Made by a program: the position numbers and the translations under genes. Positions 17,016-25,731 of a stretch of DNA of 64,000 bases are shown here, piece after piece. This stretch comes from Gemmata massiliana (GTDB lineage Bacteria; Planctomycetota; Planctomycetia; Gemmatales; Gemmataceae): assembly GCF_901538265.1 (NCBI RefSeq), contig NZ_LR593886.1, forward strand, positions 8,391,738-8,455,737, written 5' to 3'. The first letter of the stretch is position 1, and each line of letters begins with the position of its first letter. Under the pieces are notes generated by a model, which was not told the DNA's origin, did no database searches, and saw only the letters and a list, made by a program, of their open reading frames with translations.

Positions 17016-18038
17016 CTACTTATCCGCCCTCACGTACTTCGCGATCCGGCCTTTGGGACCGGCGCCCCAGCCGTCGTCCGTCGCGGTGAAAGCAACGCTG
17101 TTGTACTTCTCCCGGTCCAGCGACTTCCAGGTCGCGCCGTCGTCTGCCGAAGCGTCGGAGCCCGACGTGCCGACTGCCACCCACCGGTCCTTCGCCCAGG
17201 CGACGCCAGACCGGAACGGCAGCGGTTTCTCAATGAGCTTCCACGTTTTCCCGCCGTCGGCGGTGACCGCTCCCGTTGCTTCCGTGCCGTCCGGTTTGCG
17301 GTAATCGCCCCCGACGATCACGCCGTGGTCGCGGTCCCGAAACGCGATCGAGAACACACCGGCCGACTCGATCCCGGCCAGGAGCGGCGTTTCACTGACA
17401 CTCCAGGTCTTCCCGCGATCGCTCGAACGAAACACTCGCGCCACTTTAGCCCCGCCGGTACAGAACCAAACGTCGTTCTCACCGCAAGTGACGAGGCAGG
17501 TGCCACTGGCCGCGAACGCGCCCTCTTTCGGCAGGGCCGCCGGCCGGCTCTTCTCCGGTAGCAAAGCCCACTTCGCGCCGCCGTCGTCGGTAACGAGTAG
17601 GTGAAACCGACCGTCCACCGGGTCGCCGAATGCGATCCCGTGCTTCTCGTCCCAAAAGGCGATCGCATCGAAGAACGCCTTGGGTTCGGCGTTTTTGAAC
17701 TGGAGCGCCCAGGTCTTACCGCCGTCCGTCGTCTTGTAAATCCGGGACGCTTCACCGGGGCCGGCACTTAGCAGGTACGCCGTGTCATCTCCGAACGCCT
17801 CGACGTCGCGGAAGTCGAGTTTGTCCGCGTCGGGCACCGCCCCGGCGGTCCACGTTTTACCGCCGTCGGTGGTGCGACCGAACGTTCCCTTTGTGCCACT
17901 GACCCACGCCACTTTTGAATCGACCACGCACAGCCCCCGGAAGTCCGCGTCCGATTTGATGACCTGCTGCTGCCACTGACCCGATGCGAGCGCGTTGTCG
18001 AGCACGCAGAGTAGCACGGCAATGAGGAACGTCTTCAT
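17016..18038 (-). CDS. exported BNR/Ycf48-like beta-propeller protein
   Basis: A 340-residue secreted protein with a signal peptide (LIAVLLCVLDNALAS) and repeated sialidase-type Asp-box motifs of the form S/T-x-D-x-G-x-T-W: TTDGGKTW (twice), SSDRGKTW, TADGGKTW, SADDGATW. Spacing of about 45-60 residues indicates a six- or seven-bladed propeller. Such proteins are annotated as oxidoreductase-like, photosystem-assembly Ycf48-like or glycosyl-hydrolase BNR proteins; the Asp boxes are structural and no catalytic residues can be assigned. A GGAGCACTT leader precedes the ATG. Confidence 0.8.
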   Translation of the reverse strand: MKTFLIAVLLCVLDNALASGQWQQQVIKSDADFRGLCVVDSKVAWVSGTKGTFGRTTDGGKTWTAGAVPDADKLDFRDVEAFGDDTAYLLSAGPGEASRIYKTTDGGKTWALQFKNAEPKAFFDAIAFWDEKHGIAFGDPVDGRFHLLVTDDGGAKWALLPEKSRPAALPKEGAFAASGTCLVTCGENDVWFCTGGAKVARVFRSSDRGKTWSVSETPLLAGIESAGVFSIAFRDRDHGVIVGGDYRKPDGTEATGAVTADGGKTWKLIEKPLPFRSGVAWAKDRWVAVGTSGSDASADDGATWKSLDREKYNSVAFTATDDGWGAGPKGRIAKYVRADK

Positions 18039-18306
18039 AAGTGCTCCGGTTCAAGTTCGCGAGACGACGTTAGGTTTAGTCCGCATCTCGTGACGTGGTT
18101 GCAGATTTCACACGTCTTGTGCTCGGACGTGCGCCCGTTTCGGGTGAGACGCCGCGGGTATCGGCGCGAACTTTTCTCCGGTCCGCGTCTCATCTCTGGG
18201 GGATAACCCAATTTGCCGACGTGGGCAACGAAGTAAATCACAGCACCCGATTCTTCGTTCGCCCCGAGGCTCGTTCCTCTCACGTGTACCTTCGAGGTGC
18301 GTTACC

Positions 18307-18915
18307 ATGCCCGTTGCGCCGCCGGACCCTGCCAACTTACAAACCGAACAAGACGTTCCCCATCCGGTGTTGTTGAACACCTGGAAACACCACGCGGGTT
18401 GGATTCGCGAGCGGATCAGCGCCGCAGTGCGGGCCGGGAGTGCCGGGGTCGCGGCGCTGCCCGCGGAGATGGCGGTGGTCGGTTCGCGCCTCATGGACCT
18501 TTACGTCGGTACGCTGAAACCGGCGACCATTGCCGAAGCCGTTATTGCCGACCTGAACACGCGGGGCCTGTTCGAGTTCGATCCGCTCGCGAAGTGGTTG
18601 GCGGAACAGGGAGCATACGCGCTCACCGAACTCCCCGACCGCTCGACGTGGACGATCCGACTCGGCCCGGCCGACGGGCGCTATTTGCACCTGCACCCCG
18701 GCCGATGGGCGCGGCACACGATGCGCGTTCAGGCCAACACGCTCCGGTCCGCGGTCATGGCCCACGCGCTCGCGCGGCTCACCGGGCGCGCGGCGAACGA
18801 GCTGGAGGTCGTGAACGAGGCGCGCAAGCAGTACCTCGGAATGCTACCCGTTCACGAACTCACGGGCACTGGGGGGCTCGGTGCAGTAATCGCAGCGCTT
18901 CAAGCGCCCGCATGA
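18307..18915 (+). CDS. hypothetical protein, 202 aa
   Basis: Not recognised. A soluble, mostly helical sequence with balanced composition, no signal peptide and no cysteine. Segments such as LPAEMAVVGSRLMDLYVGTL and the LTELPDRSTWTIRLGP-HPGRWARHTMRV stretch look folded. A GAGGTGCG site precedes the ATG, which supports this start over the overlapping frame that starts ten bases earlier. It is divergent from the BNR gene, across a gap of about 270 bases that must contain both promoters. Confidence 0.65.
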   Translation: MPVAPPDPANLQTEQDVPHPVLLNTWKHHAGWIRERISAAVRAGSAGVAALPAEMAVVGSRLMDLYVGTLKPATIAEAVIADLNTRGLFEFDPLAKWLAEQGAYALTELPDRSTWTIRLGPADGRYLHLHPGRWARHTMRVQANTLRSAVMAHALARLTGRAANELEVVNEARKQYLGMLPVHELTGTGGLGAVIAALQAPA

Positions 18916-19054
18916 GTGACGAAAAGCACGAAGTGACGGCGAGCGAAACACACTTATTGCCCAGTCGCTTTTACGCAATTTAGCGACTGGCATTCTAATT
19001 TTGACGTGGTATCTTCGTCCCGGTCGCGCTCAATACTCGGCTCGGTCGGTGCCC

Positions 19055-19186
19055 ATGTCGTCTGCCGTTCTGCCCTCGGTTCGATTCGCGTGGTGGAACG
19101 TGCATAACTTCGCGCACTTCGACACGAACCGCGCTGGTGATGTCGGTTGTTCCCCGATTACGAATCGTCTGCGGGAAGCGCAATGA
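19055..19186 (+). pseudogene. N-terminal remnant of an EEP-family protein
   Basis: The short frame starting MSSAVLPSVRFAWWNVHNF contains the classic first strand of endonuclease/exonuclease/phosphatase proteins (xxFAWWNxxNFxxFD), then loses similarity and stops after 43 residues. The matching C-terminal piece lies at about 19793-20044. Together they are two ends of one gene whose middle is missing or replaced by the 178-residue ORF. The intact EEP gene at 3031-4029 shows the expected spacing of about 300 residues between these motifs. Confidence 0.55.
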
Positions 19187-19255
19187 ATGCAATTGCATCC
19201 TGCGCCGTACCACCGGCAACTCTTTACTAACTAACATTATCATTAGCAAAAAAAC

Positions 19256-19792
19256 ATGCTAGCGAATCTGCACGGCCCGACCCGCTTTCACCGCAAGCGG
19301 GCGGTCCTATGGGTACTTCTGCTCACAGTCGTTGTTGGTGCTGCGATCGGGGTCTGCCACTTTTTCTCGCCGCCTTGGCGGGTGCGAGTGGACGTGACTC
19401 ATATCCCCCCCGGCACCGCGTTCCTCAGCGTGGCTGCGGAATCTGGTGGAGCCGTCCTCAATATGGACTGGTCACCGGCCAACGAACTCTCGATCCCGTT
19501 CACAATGCACCCCGCGATGTGTACTTGGAGTTACCAACAGCCCAATAACCCGAATGTGAACTGGGACGCGTATGTCCGCTGGCAACCGGGCACGCGGTAC
19601 GGGATTGTAACGCGGAAAACGGACGGGACGTGGTGGGTACATTGGTTTGAAGCCGCCGCCGTTCCGCTCAAGGGGAGATGGTGGCCCGGAAGTGGACGCG
19701 CCTCCTTTGATCTCACCGCAGGGCAAATGGTCCCGCTGTCAGGAGCGTTAGTAGGTGCGCTCGGGTTGGATAAGGTTGTAGGCCTTGACTAA
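19256..19792 (+). CDS. hypothetical membrane-anchored protein, 178 aa
   Basis: Not recognised. One N-terminal transmembrane helix (residues about 15-36, AVLWVLLLTVVVGAAIGVC) after a basic cytosolic start, then an extracytoplasmic domain rich in Trp (WSYQQP, VNWDAYVRW, TWWVHWFEA). There is no clear ribosome binding site; the leader is AT-rich (ATTAGCAAAAAAAC). GC content and leader differ from flanking genes. It sits exactly between the two halves of a decayed EEP gene, so it was probably brought in by insertion or rearrangement. Confidence 0.55.
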   Translation: MLANLHGPTRFHRKRAVLWVLLLTVVVGAAIGVCHFFSPPWRVRVDVTHIPPGTAFLSVAAESGGAVLNMDWSPANELSIPFTMHPAMCTWSYQQPNNPNVNWDAYVRWQPGTRYGIVTRKTDGTWWVHWFEAAAVPLKGRWWPGSGRASFDLTAGQMVPLSGALVGALGLDKVVGLD

Positions 19793-20044
19793 CTTCGCGC
19801 CTGCCAATCACCCAGTTGCGGTGATGATCGCGCCTGGCACACATACGACCAAGTGCTGGTTACCGGTGGCTTACTCGGCGGGAACGTACCTTACTTGGAG
19901 GAAAGCTCTTTCGGGATCACGCCGTTACCGGGTTGCCTCGGAAGCGGCGGAAAACCGGAGGCGTTTAGTTGGGTCAACGGCGTCGCGAGTGGCCTTTCCG
20001 ATCACTTGCACTTGACGGGGCGCATCGTCTTTCCAACAAGTTGA
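19793..20044 (+). pseudogene. C-terminal remnant of an EEP-family protein
   Basis: Directly after the stop of the 178-residue ORF the same frame stays open for about 83 residues and reads like the end of an EEP nuclease: WHTYDQVLVTGGLL (the DQ/DH-I/L-LV strand), a loop, then SGLSDHLHLTGRIVF, matching the terminal SDHxPL motif. An ATG lies at 19853, but no proper start precedes the conserved part. It ends four bases before the start of the 147-residue ORF. Read with 19055-19186 it indicates an interrupted gene. Confidence 0.5.
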
Positions 20045-20047
20045 ACC

Positions 20048-20491
20048 ATGCCAACTCTTGAAGAACTGCTGCGGGCCTCCCTAAAAGGCGCAAATGAAAA
20101 AATCGATCAAGCAAACAAAGATTTGCATGCTGCTGTAGTCGAAGCGGCCAAAGCGGTTGAATCTGTGACCGAAGGGAAAGCAACTCTTCGGCTCAACGCA
20201 ACGGGAAGTGACGAATCGGGAACACGCTACGATCTCGACGTAATCGTGTACGGGGGAGGCAATGAGGCTCGAACGCTGTCAAATCTGGGGGTGCCGATAA
20301 AGGGGTACCCCATTTTTCGCTACACGAACAGAAACAGGGATTCTACAGTTGAGAGGTTCGACTCGGTGGATGCCCTCAAAGCCTACTTTCAGAAGTTGGC
20401 TTCGGATGCTGATTCGCCTCTTGTTGGGTATTTGGCATACGTTGTTCGTAACCCAGTTGAGGCTTCAACTTCATCCGAAGTCCCGTTCTAG
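20048..20491 (+). CDS. hypothetical protein, 147 aa
   Basis: Not recognised. The N-terminal 40 residues form a long amphipathic helix (LEELLRASLKGANEKIDQAN) and the rest is probably alpha/beta. Codon use is less GC-rich than that of the neighbours, with several A/T-ending codons, as for the 178-residue ORF nearby. There is no signal peptide and no clear Shine-Dalgarno sequence. It converges on the DUF1501 gene with only 19 bases between stops. Confidence 0.6.
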   Translation: MPTLEELLRASLKGANEKIDQANKDLHAAVVEAAKAVESVTEGKATLRLNATGSDESGTRYDLDVIVYGGGNEARTLSNLGVPIKGYPIFRYTNRNRDSTVERFDSVDALKAYFQKLASDADSPLVGYLAYVVRNPVEASTSSEVPF

Positions 20492-20510
20492 AAGTTCTCC
20501 CACTTGTCGG

Positions 20511-21953
20511 TTACGCAATGATGCCCTTCACCACGTTGCCGTACACATCGGTCAGGCGCTCGTGGCGGCCCTGGTGGAAGTAGGTCAGTTGCTCGTGGTC
20601 GAGGCCCATCAGGTGCAGGATGGTCGCGTGCAGGTCGTGGATGTGGACCTTCTTCTCGACCGCCTCGAAGCCGAGATCATCGGTCGCGCCGTAAGCGGTG
20701 CCGCCTTTCACGCCACCACCCGCGAGCCACATTGAGAACCCGTAGGGGTTGTGGTTGCGTCCCGGTTCGTTCTTCCCCTCGCTGAACGGCATCCGCCCGA
20801 ACTCGCCGCCCCACACGATCAGTGTGCTGTCGAGCAGCCCGCGCGTTTGGAGGTCCGCCAGGAGCGCCGCGATCGGCTGGTCGACCTCGGCCGCGTGCTT
20901 GCCGTGGTTCGACTCGATGCCCGCGTGCGCGTCCCAGGTGTCTTCGAGGTGCCCACCGCCGCTGTAGAGTTGCACGAACCGCACCCCACGTTCCACCAGT
21001 CGGCGCGCGATGATGCAGTTCCGCCCGAACTCGTCGGTGGGCTTCTGGCCCACGCCGTACATCTCCAGCGTTTTCGCCGACTCTTTCGTGAGGTCGACCG
21101 CGTCCGGGGTCGCCGACTGCATCCGATAGGCCAACTCGTAGCTCGCGGCGCGAGCGGCCAGTTCGCGCCCGCCGGGGCGCGCGTCCATGTGCTGCTGGTT
21201 CAACTGTGCGAGCAGGTCGAGCTGTTCTTTCTGCACGTCCTTCGTGAGATGCGCGGGACCGCGCAAGTCGAGAATGGGATCGCCCGAGGGCCGGAACAGT
21301 GTGCCCGAGTACGCGGCCGAGATGAACCCGCTCGACCAGTTCGGCTGCCCGCTAATCGGCCCGCCGCGCTTGTCCATCAGCACCACGTAGCCGGGCAAGT
21401 CCTGGTTCGCGGTACCGAGCCCGTACACCGCCCAGCTCCCGAGCGACGGCCGACCGATGAACGTCTTCCCCGTGTTCATCATCACCAGCGCCGAGCCGTG
21501 CGCGTGGCTGTCCGTGTGGCACGAGCGGATCACCGCGAGCTTGTCCGCGTGCTCGCGCACTTTGGGGAAGTAGTCCGAGACGGGCAGCCCGCTCTTACCA
21601 CCCGGCCTGAACTTGCGGAACGCGGGCGTCAGGTACCCGATCTTGCGCCCGCCGGAGTTGATGAACTTCTTGTCCTTCGGGATCTCCTTGCCCGCGTACT
21701 TCTCCAGTTCCGGCTTCGGGTCGAAGGTATCGACCTGCGACGGTCCGCCGTTCATCATGAGGAAGATGCAGCTCTTCACCTTCGTGGGAAAGTGCGGCTT
21801 CTTCGGCGCGAGAGGCGAGCCGGCGCTGGCCGGCGCATCCGACGCCCGCGATTCGGACGCGAGCATCCCGGCGAGCGCGACTCCGGCGAACCCGCCGCCC
21901 ATTTCCCAAATGAGTTCGCGCCGAGTCAGGCCGCAGGGGAAGAGAGTGCTCAT
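20511..21953 (-). CDS. DUF1501 domain protein (exported, Tat-like signal)
   Basis: A 480-residue planctomycete DUF1501 protein. It starts with a twin-arginine-type signal (CGLTRRELIWEMGGGFAGVA) followed by a hydrophobic stretch, then the family core: SCIFLMMNGGPSQVDTFDPK near residue 60, SCHTDSHAHGSA, and the C-terminal GGEFGRMPF and GRNHNPYGFSMWLAGGGVKG motifs of the alkaline-phosphatase-like fold. The ATG at 21953 is chosen because AGGAG sits five bases upstream and it begins right before the Tat motif; the frame is open 20 codons further. It follows the DUF1549/DUF1553 gene by about 100 bases. The pair is a widespread planctomycete module, often tied to polysaccharide use. Confidence 0.92.
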   Translation of the reverse strand: MSTLFPCGLTRRELIWEMGGGFAGVALAGMLASESRASDAPASAGSPLAPKKPHFPTKVKSCIFLMMNGGPSQVDTFDPKPELEKYAGKEIPKDKKFINSGGRKIGYLTPAFRKFRPGGKSGLPVSDYFPKVREHADKLAVIRSCHTDSHAHGSALVMMNTGKTFIGRPSLGSWAVYGLGTANQDLPGYVVLMDKRGGPISGQPNWSSGFISAAYSGTLFRPSGDPILDLRGPAHLTKDVQKEQLDLLAQLNQQHMDARPGGRELAARAASYELAYRMQSATPDAVDLTKESAKTLEMYGVGQKPTDEFGRNCIIARRLVERGVRFVQLYSGGGHLEDTWDAHAGIESNHGKHAAEVDQPIAALLADLQTRGLLDSTLIVWGGEFGRMPFSEGKNEPGRNHNPYGFSMWLAGGGVKGGTAYGATDDLGFEAVEKKVHIHDLHATILHLMGLDHEQLTYFHQGRHERLTDVYGNVVKGIIA

Positions 21954-22058
21954 TTCGGCTCCTGGGAACGCGGGCGTCGCGCTCATAGCGCTCGTGGAAG
22001 GCGAATGTTTCAATCGATTCTGTGCGACGGCAATGAAAGCGCGGCCGCGCTCCGGGAA

Positions 22059-24233
22059 TCAATCGACGTACATGAATTCGTTGGTGTTCAGCAACACGTG
22101 ACACAGCGACGCAAGTGCGTCGAGGTCCGGCGTTGGACGGTTCGCAAACGTCTTTGCCTGCTCCTCCAGGTGCGCGAGCGCGGCGGTGATTTCTGCGTCA
22201 CGCGGGTCGCGTCCGAGGGCGCTGCGCCAGGCGTGAGTGACTTGCTCCTTGCGTTCCTTCTTAGTGCCGATCCGCTTCGCCAGCGCGACACTTTGTTCGT
22301 GAACGAACGGGTTGTTGAGCAGCGCGAGCGACTGCGTGGGTACGGTCGTCACGTCGCGCTGGCAGCTCGGGAGCGTCGTGTCCGGGAGGTCGAACGTGGT
22401 CAGTAGCGGCGGAAGCAGCCCGCGCTTCGCGAAGATGTACGCACTGCGCCGCCCCTGTTCCATCGCGGGCGACGCCTTCCATGCGTTGTCCTTCATGGAC
22501 AACCCTTCCAGTGCGTCCGGGGGAATTTCGGGCGCGAAGCTCGGGCCGCCGATCTTGTCCAGCTTCAGGTTGCCGCCCGCGGAGAGTAGCGCGTCGCGGA
22601 GGGCTTCCGCATCGAGCCGGCGCCGCTCCGCGTGCCACCAGAACTTGTTCCCCGCGTCGCGGCGCGCGTACTCGTCCTGCTTCGGGTGAATCGAGGACTG
22701 GCGGTAAGTCTCCGAGAGCAGAATGAGCCGGTGGAGGCGCTTTGTTGTGTAACCCCCTTGAACGAACTCGCTCGCGAGCCAGTCGAGCAGTTCGGGGTGC
22801 GTCGGCTTGTCACCGGTGAAGCCGAAGTTGTCCGGCGTGCGCACCAGCCCTTGCCCGAAGTGGTACTGCCACACGCGGTTCACCCAGACGCGCGCTGTAA
22901 GCGGGTTCTTGGGGTTTGTGATCCACTGAGCGAGTTGAAGCCGACGGGTCGTTGTTTTCGCACTTGCGGGAGGAGTAGCGAACGGCGTGTCGAGCGCGGA
23001 AATCATCGACAGGTGCCCCGGTTCGACGACCGCGCCGGGGCGGTTCGGGTCGCCTTTCTTCAGGAGCTTGATCGGCGGAACCTCTTTACCGCGGTCGGTC
23101 CAGCCGAACACGCCAGTGTGCCCGAGAGCTTTGGCATCCGGTCCGCCGAGGTGCTCGCGCGGCCCCGGTTCGATGAACCCGGCCCAAAACGCGCCCGCCA
23201 TGCGGTAATAATCCGTCTGGCGGATCGCGTCGAACTTGTGGTCGTGACACCGGGCACACTTCACTGTCATCCCGAGGAACGCGGTGCTCGTCGCGCCCAC
23301 CATGTCCTCGAGCCGGTCGTACTTGTACTCGTTCGGGTCGTTCGGCTCGTCGTTCCAGGTGCCGAGCCGAATGAAGCCGGTCGCGACAGTGGTGTTCGCG
23401 TTGGCGTTCGGTAGCTCGTCCCCCGCGAGCTGTTCCTGCACGAAGCAATCGTAAGGCATGTCGGTGTTGAACGCCTTAATGACCCAGTCGCGGTACTTCC
23501 ACACGTCCGGCTTCACCTGGTCGCGTTCGTACCCGCACGTCTCCGCGAAGCGCGCGACGTCGAGCCAGTACCGGCCCCAGCGCTCGCCGTAGTGCTCGCT
23601 CGCGAGCAACTTGTCGATCAGTTTCTCGTAGGCGTTCGGTGATTTGTCGTTCGCGAACGCTTCGACCTCTTCGTAAGTCGGCGGGAGGCCGAGCAGGTCG
23701 AAGTACGCGCGGCGCACGAGTACGCGCCGGTCCGCGGCCGGAGCGAGTGACATGCCGTTGTCACGGAGCTTCGCGCGGACGAAGCGGTCGATGGGGTTGG
23801 GGGCGTCCGCGACGTCGGGAACCTTCGGCCGTGTGACGGGTTGGAGGCTCCACCAGTCGCGTCCGGCGCGCGTTGCCGTGGTCGCGGCGAGCGGGTCAAT
23901 GGGGTCGGTCCCCCACTTCGCGCCGCCCGCGATCCACTCCTTCAGCACGGCCTTTTCTCGCGCGGAGAGCGGCTTTTTGGGCGGCATCTCGTCGGACGCG
24001 ACCCGCTTCCACAATTCGCTCTCATCGGGCTTGCCCGGGGTGACCGACCCTTTCTTACCGAGGACGGCGTCCCTGCGCGTGAGATCCAGCCCCCCTTTCG
24101 GATCAGCCCCAGAGTGGCAATCGAGGCACCGCGCGCCCAGAACCGCGACCACGTCCTTATCGAAGTCGGGCGCAGCGGCGGAACTCGTGGCGGGAACGAG
24201 GAGGGTGGACGAGATGATGGCGAGCAGCCGCAT
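22059..24233 (-). CDS. cytochrome c / DUF1549 / DUF1553 protein
   Basis: A 724-residue exported protein with a signal peptide (1-21), a planctomycete cytochrome-c domain with haem motif CLDCH at 36-40, then DUF1549 (about 150-350, containing DRFVRAKL and YGERWGRYWLDVARFAE) and DUF1553 (about 430-700, containing RVWVNRVWQYHFGQGLV and SETYRQSS). It is the usual partner of DUF1501 proteins and lies directly upstream of one here in the same direction. It probably acts in the periplasm in a redox step of complex-substrate breakdown; the reaction is not established. The ribosome binding site is weak. Confidence 0.93.
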   Translation of the reverse strand: MRLLAIISSTLLVPATSSAAAPDFDKDVVAVLGARCLDCHSGADPKGGLDLTRRDAVLGKKGSVTPGKPDESELWKRVASDEMPPKKPLSAREKAVLKEWIAGGAKWGTDPIDPLAATTATRAGRDWWSLQPVTRPKVPDVADAPNPIDRFVRAKLRDNGMSLAPAADRRVLVRRAYFDLLGLPPTYEEVEAFANDKSPNAYEKLIDKLLASEHYGERWGRYWLDVARFAETCGYERDQVKPDVWKYRDWVIKAFNTDMPYDCFVQEQLAGDELPNANANTTVATGFIRLGTWNDEPNDPNEYKYDRLEDMVGATSTAFLGMTVKCARCHDHKFDAIRQTDYYRMAGAFWAGFIEPGPREHLGGPDAKALGHTGVFGWTDRGKEVPPIKLLKKGDPNRPGAVVEPGHLSMISALDTPFATPPASAKTTTRRLQLAQWITNPKNPLTARVWVNRVWQYHFGQGLVRTPDNFGFTGDKPTHPELLDWLASEFVQGGYTTKRLHRLILLSETYRQSSIHPKQDEYARRDAGNKFWWHAERRRLDAEALRDALLSAGGNLKLDKIGGPSFAPEIPPDALEGLSMKDNAWKASPAMEQGRRSAYIFAKRGLLPPLLTTFDLPDTTLPSCQRDVTTVPTQSLALLNNPFVHEQSVALAKRIGTKKERKEQVTHAWRSALGRDPRDAEITAALAHLEEQAKTFANRPTPDLDALASLCHVLLNTNEFMYVD

Positions 24234-24655
24234 GAGGTCGGCACCGGGAGAGTGAGGGGCGCTCGTGATACCCCGGTTCGGTTTCCCGACCAGCGATCAA
24301 ACGTCCCATCGTGGATGGCGTGAGCCAACAGAGTAAATGGTGCGCCGCCTTTTGTAAAGTATTTTTAGTAAATCAATTTTAGAAACTCGAACGCCGCCAA
24401 GTGGTCCAAATGCAACGCTCAGGTGCGTGCGCAACCGAGTTTACGAATGATGTGTCTTTGACTCAGCGCTGGGACCGGGGTCAGCGGCACACGACCTCGC
24501 CCCACAGTTGCTAACATTTGCTAACAATTCCGGCCACCAAGTGCTCGATCGGGGCACAAGACCCTTTCCCATGTGGTTGTAAGGGCCACCGCATCTCGCA
24601 ATATTACCACGCGACCACACATGAACGCAAGATCACATTGATAAATTTGACGCTT
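24234..24655. other. 420-base intergenic region upstream of the DUF1549/1553 gene
   Basis: No gene seen. It holds the promoter side of the DUF1549/DUF1553 gene. There is an AT-rich patch at about 24348-24385 (TTTTGTAAAGTATTTTTAG) and a direct repeat TTGCTAACA-T-TTGCTAACA at 24508-24526, which could be a regulator site or chance. The bases just before the gene start (24234-24248) are identical to those before oleA. Confidence 0.4.
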
Positions 24656-25417
24656 TCAATGATTTGAGGAGCCAATTCTGATGCCTCGTCGTCGGTCGTA
24701 AGTACGGTGGTCGATCGGGTACTGGGACAGTCCGAGCGGGCCATTGAGCCAGGAGTGCGTTTCCCCGCTGACGAGCAGATCCCGCTCGAACAGTTGGCGC
24801 ACGATGAACTCGCTGCCGGCCACTCCGAACCGCGTGAGCCGGTAGTAGCCCCGCTGGAACTGCGAGTCCATGTCGGTGACGGCGTGGATGCAATCACACC
24901 CGGTGCCGTCGGCCCCCGCGCCGATGGTATCGATGCACTGGTACCCGATCTGGCCGCTCTCCATGAACTCCTTCTGGAGCAAGAATCGGCGGTACCCGCG
25001 CGGCTGGATCTCATACGGCCCCCACGACACGACGTGCTCGCGGAGTTCCAGGGCCATGCGGACCGTCTCGTGGAGTTCCAGGTTGCGCCCCGGTTCCGGG
25101 GTGAACTTCCACGGATGAATCTCCAAAGTGGCCGGCATCCAACTGATGGTGTGAGTTTCGGTCACTTGGGGCGCGGAACCCGGCACCTCGACGGTCTTAA
25201 CGAGCGTGGCCCAAGTGTGCGTGTATCGCGGCGCCCGGAGCGTTCGCTCGGAACCGAACACGATGATGTAGAACCGCTCACCGGGAGCAGCGTCGTTAGA
25301 GATCGACTCTGGAGCCAGTTTGTGAACGGGGGACAATGACTGAGCGCGACCGGCGCACCCCGCAACCGCGCAGGCGAACAGCACAAAACCCAGGCGCCCG
25401 AGCGCTGCGAAGGTCAT
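24656..25417 (-). CDS. hypothetical lipoprotein, 253 aa
   Basis: Not recognised beyond its export signal. It starts MTFAALGRLGFVLFACAVAG-C, a lipoprotein signal with lipobox VAGC at about residue 21, so the mature protein is membrane-anchored. The mature part has many Tyr, Trp and His residues, a CDCIHAVTDMDSQF segment with two close Cys, and basic tail RTYDRRRGIRIGS. A GGGAGAGGA site precedes the ATG at 25417; the frame is open further upstream but without a signal sequence there. It is transcribed in the same direction as, and downstream of, the ole genes, but is separated from them by a 314-base gap. Confidence 0.7.
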   Translation of the reverse strand: MTFAALGRLGFVLFACAVAGCAGRAQSLSPVHKLAPESISNDAAPGERFYIIVFGSERTLRAPRYTHTWATLVKTVEVPGSAPQVTETHTISWMPATLEIHPWKFTPEPGRNLELHETVRMALELREHVVSWGPYEIQPRGYRRFLLQKEFMESGQIGYQCIDTIGAGADGTGCDCIHAVTDMDSQFQRGYYRLTRFGVAGSEFIVRQLFERDLLVSGETHSWLNGPLGLSQYPIDHRTYDRRRGIRIGSSNH

Positions 25418-25731
25418 GATCCTCTCCCGCCGGTAGTCCGTTGTGAGCGCAGTTCGCCCCGCAGCTAGAATCGCCTCTCTGCCGCGGACAAGTCTGAGGA
25501 AAGCCACAGAGATGTGCCCGTGCAGGCGCACCCGGACGGCGCGACTTGCAAATCCCACAGAGTTTGTCTGTTTAATACGAACGGCCCGAAACGGACGCGT
25601 TACCCACGGTTGCGTGCGCTGTGTGAAATCGGGGAGTTATAGACGTGAGACACTGCGGCCCTGCGCTGGCCGGTTACAGAAAGCAATCAAAACGAGGCTC
25701 AGACTCAATGGGCGAAGCTAGATCGAACGAA
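25418..25731. other. 314-base gap between oleD and the lipoprotein gene
   Basis: No convincing gene. It should contain the terminator of the pfa-ole operon and the promoter of the lipoprotein gene. I see no strong hairpin with a T-run, so read-through is possible. A 92-residue rightward open frame at 25443-25721 has shadow-like composition and no ribosome binding site. Confidence 0.4.

Noticed and set aside
18297..18983. 228-codon frame overlapping the 202-residue hypothetical gene
   Set aside because: Arg-rich shadow; the overlapping frame from 18307 has a ribosome binding site and normal composition.
20751..22406. 551-codon rightward frame across the DUF1501 and DUF1549/1553 genes
   Set aside because: It spans two well-identified opposite genes and has shadow-type composition.
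24656..25558. Longer start for the lipoprotein gene
   Set aside because: The extra 47 residues are basic and lack similarity; the internal ATG has a strong ribosome binding site and begins a lipoprotein signal.
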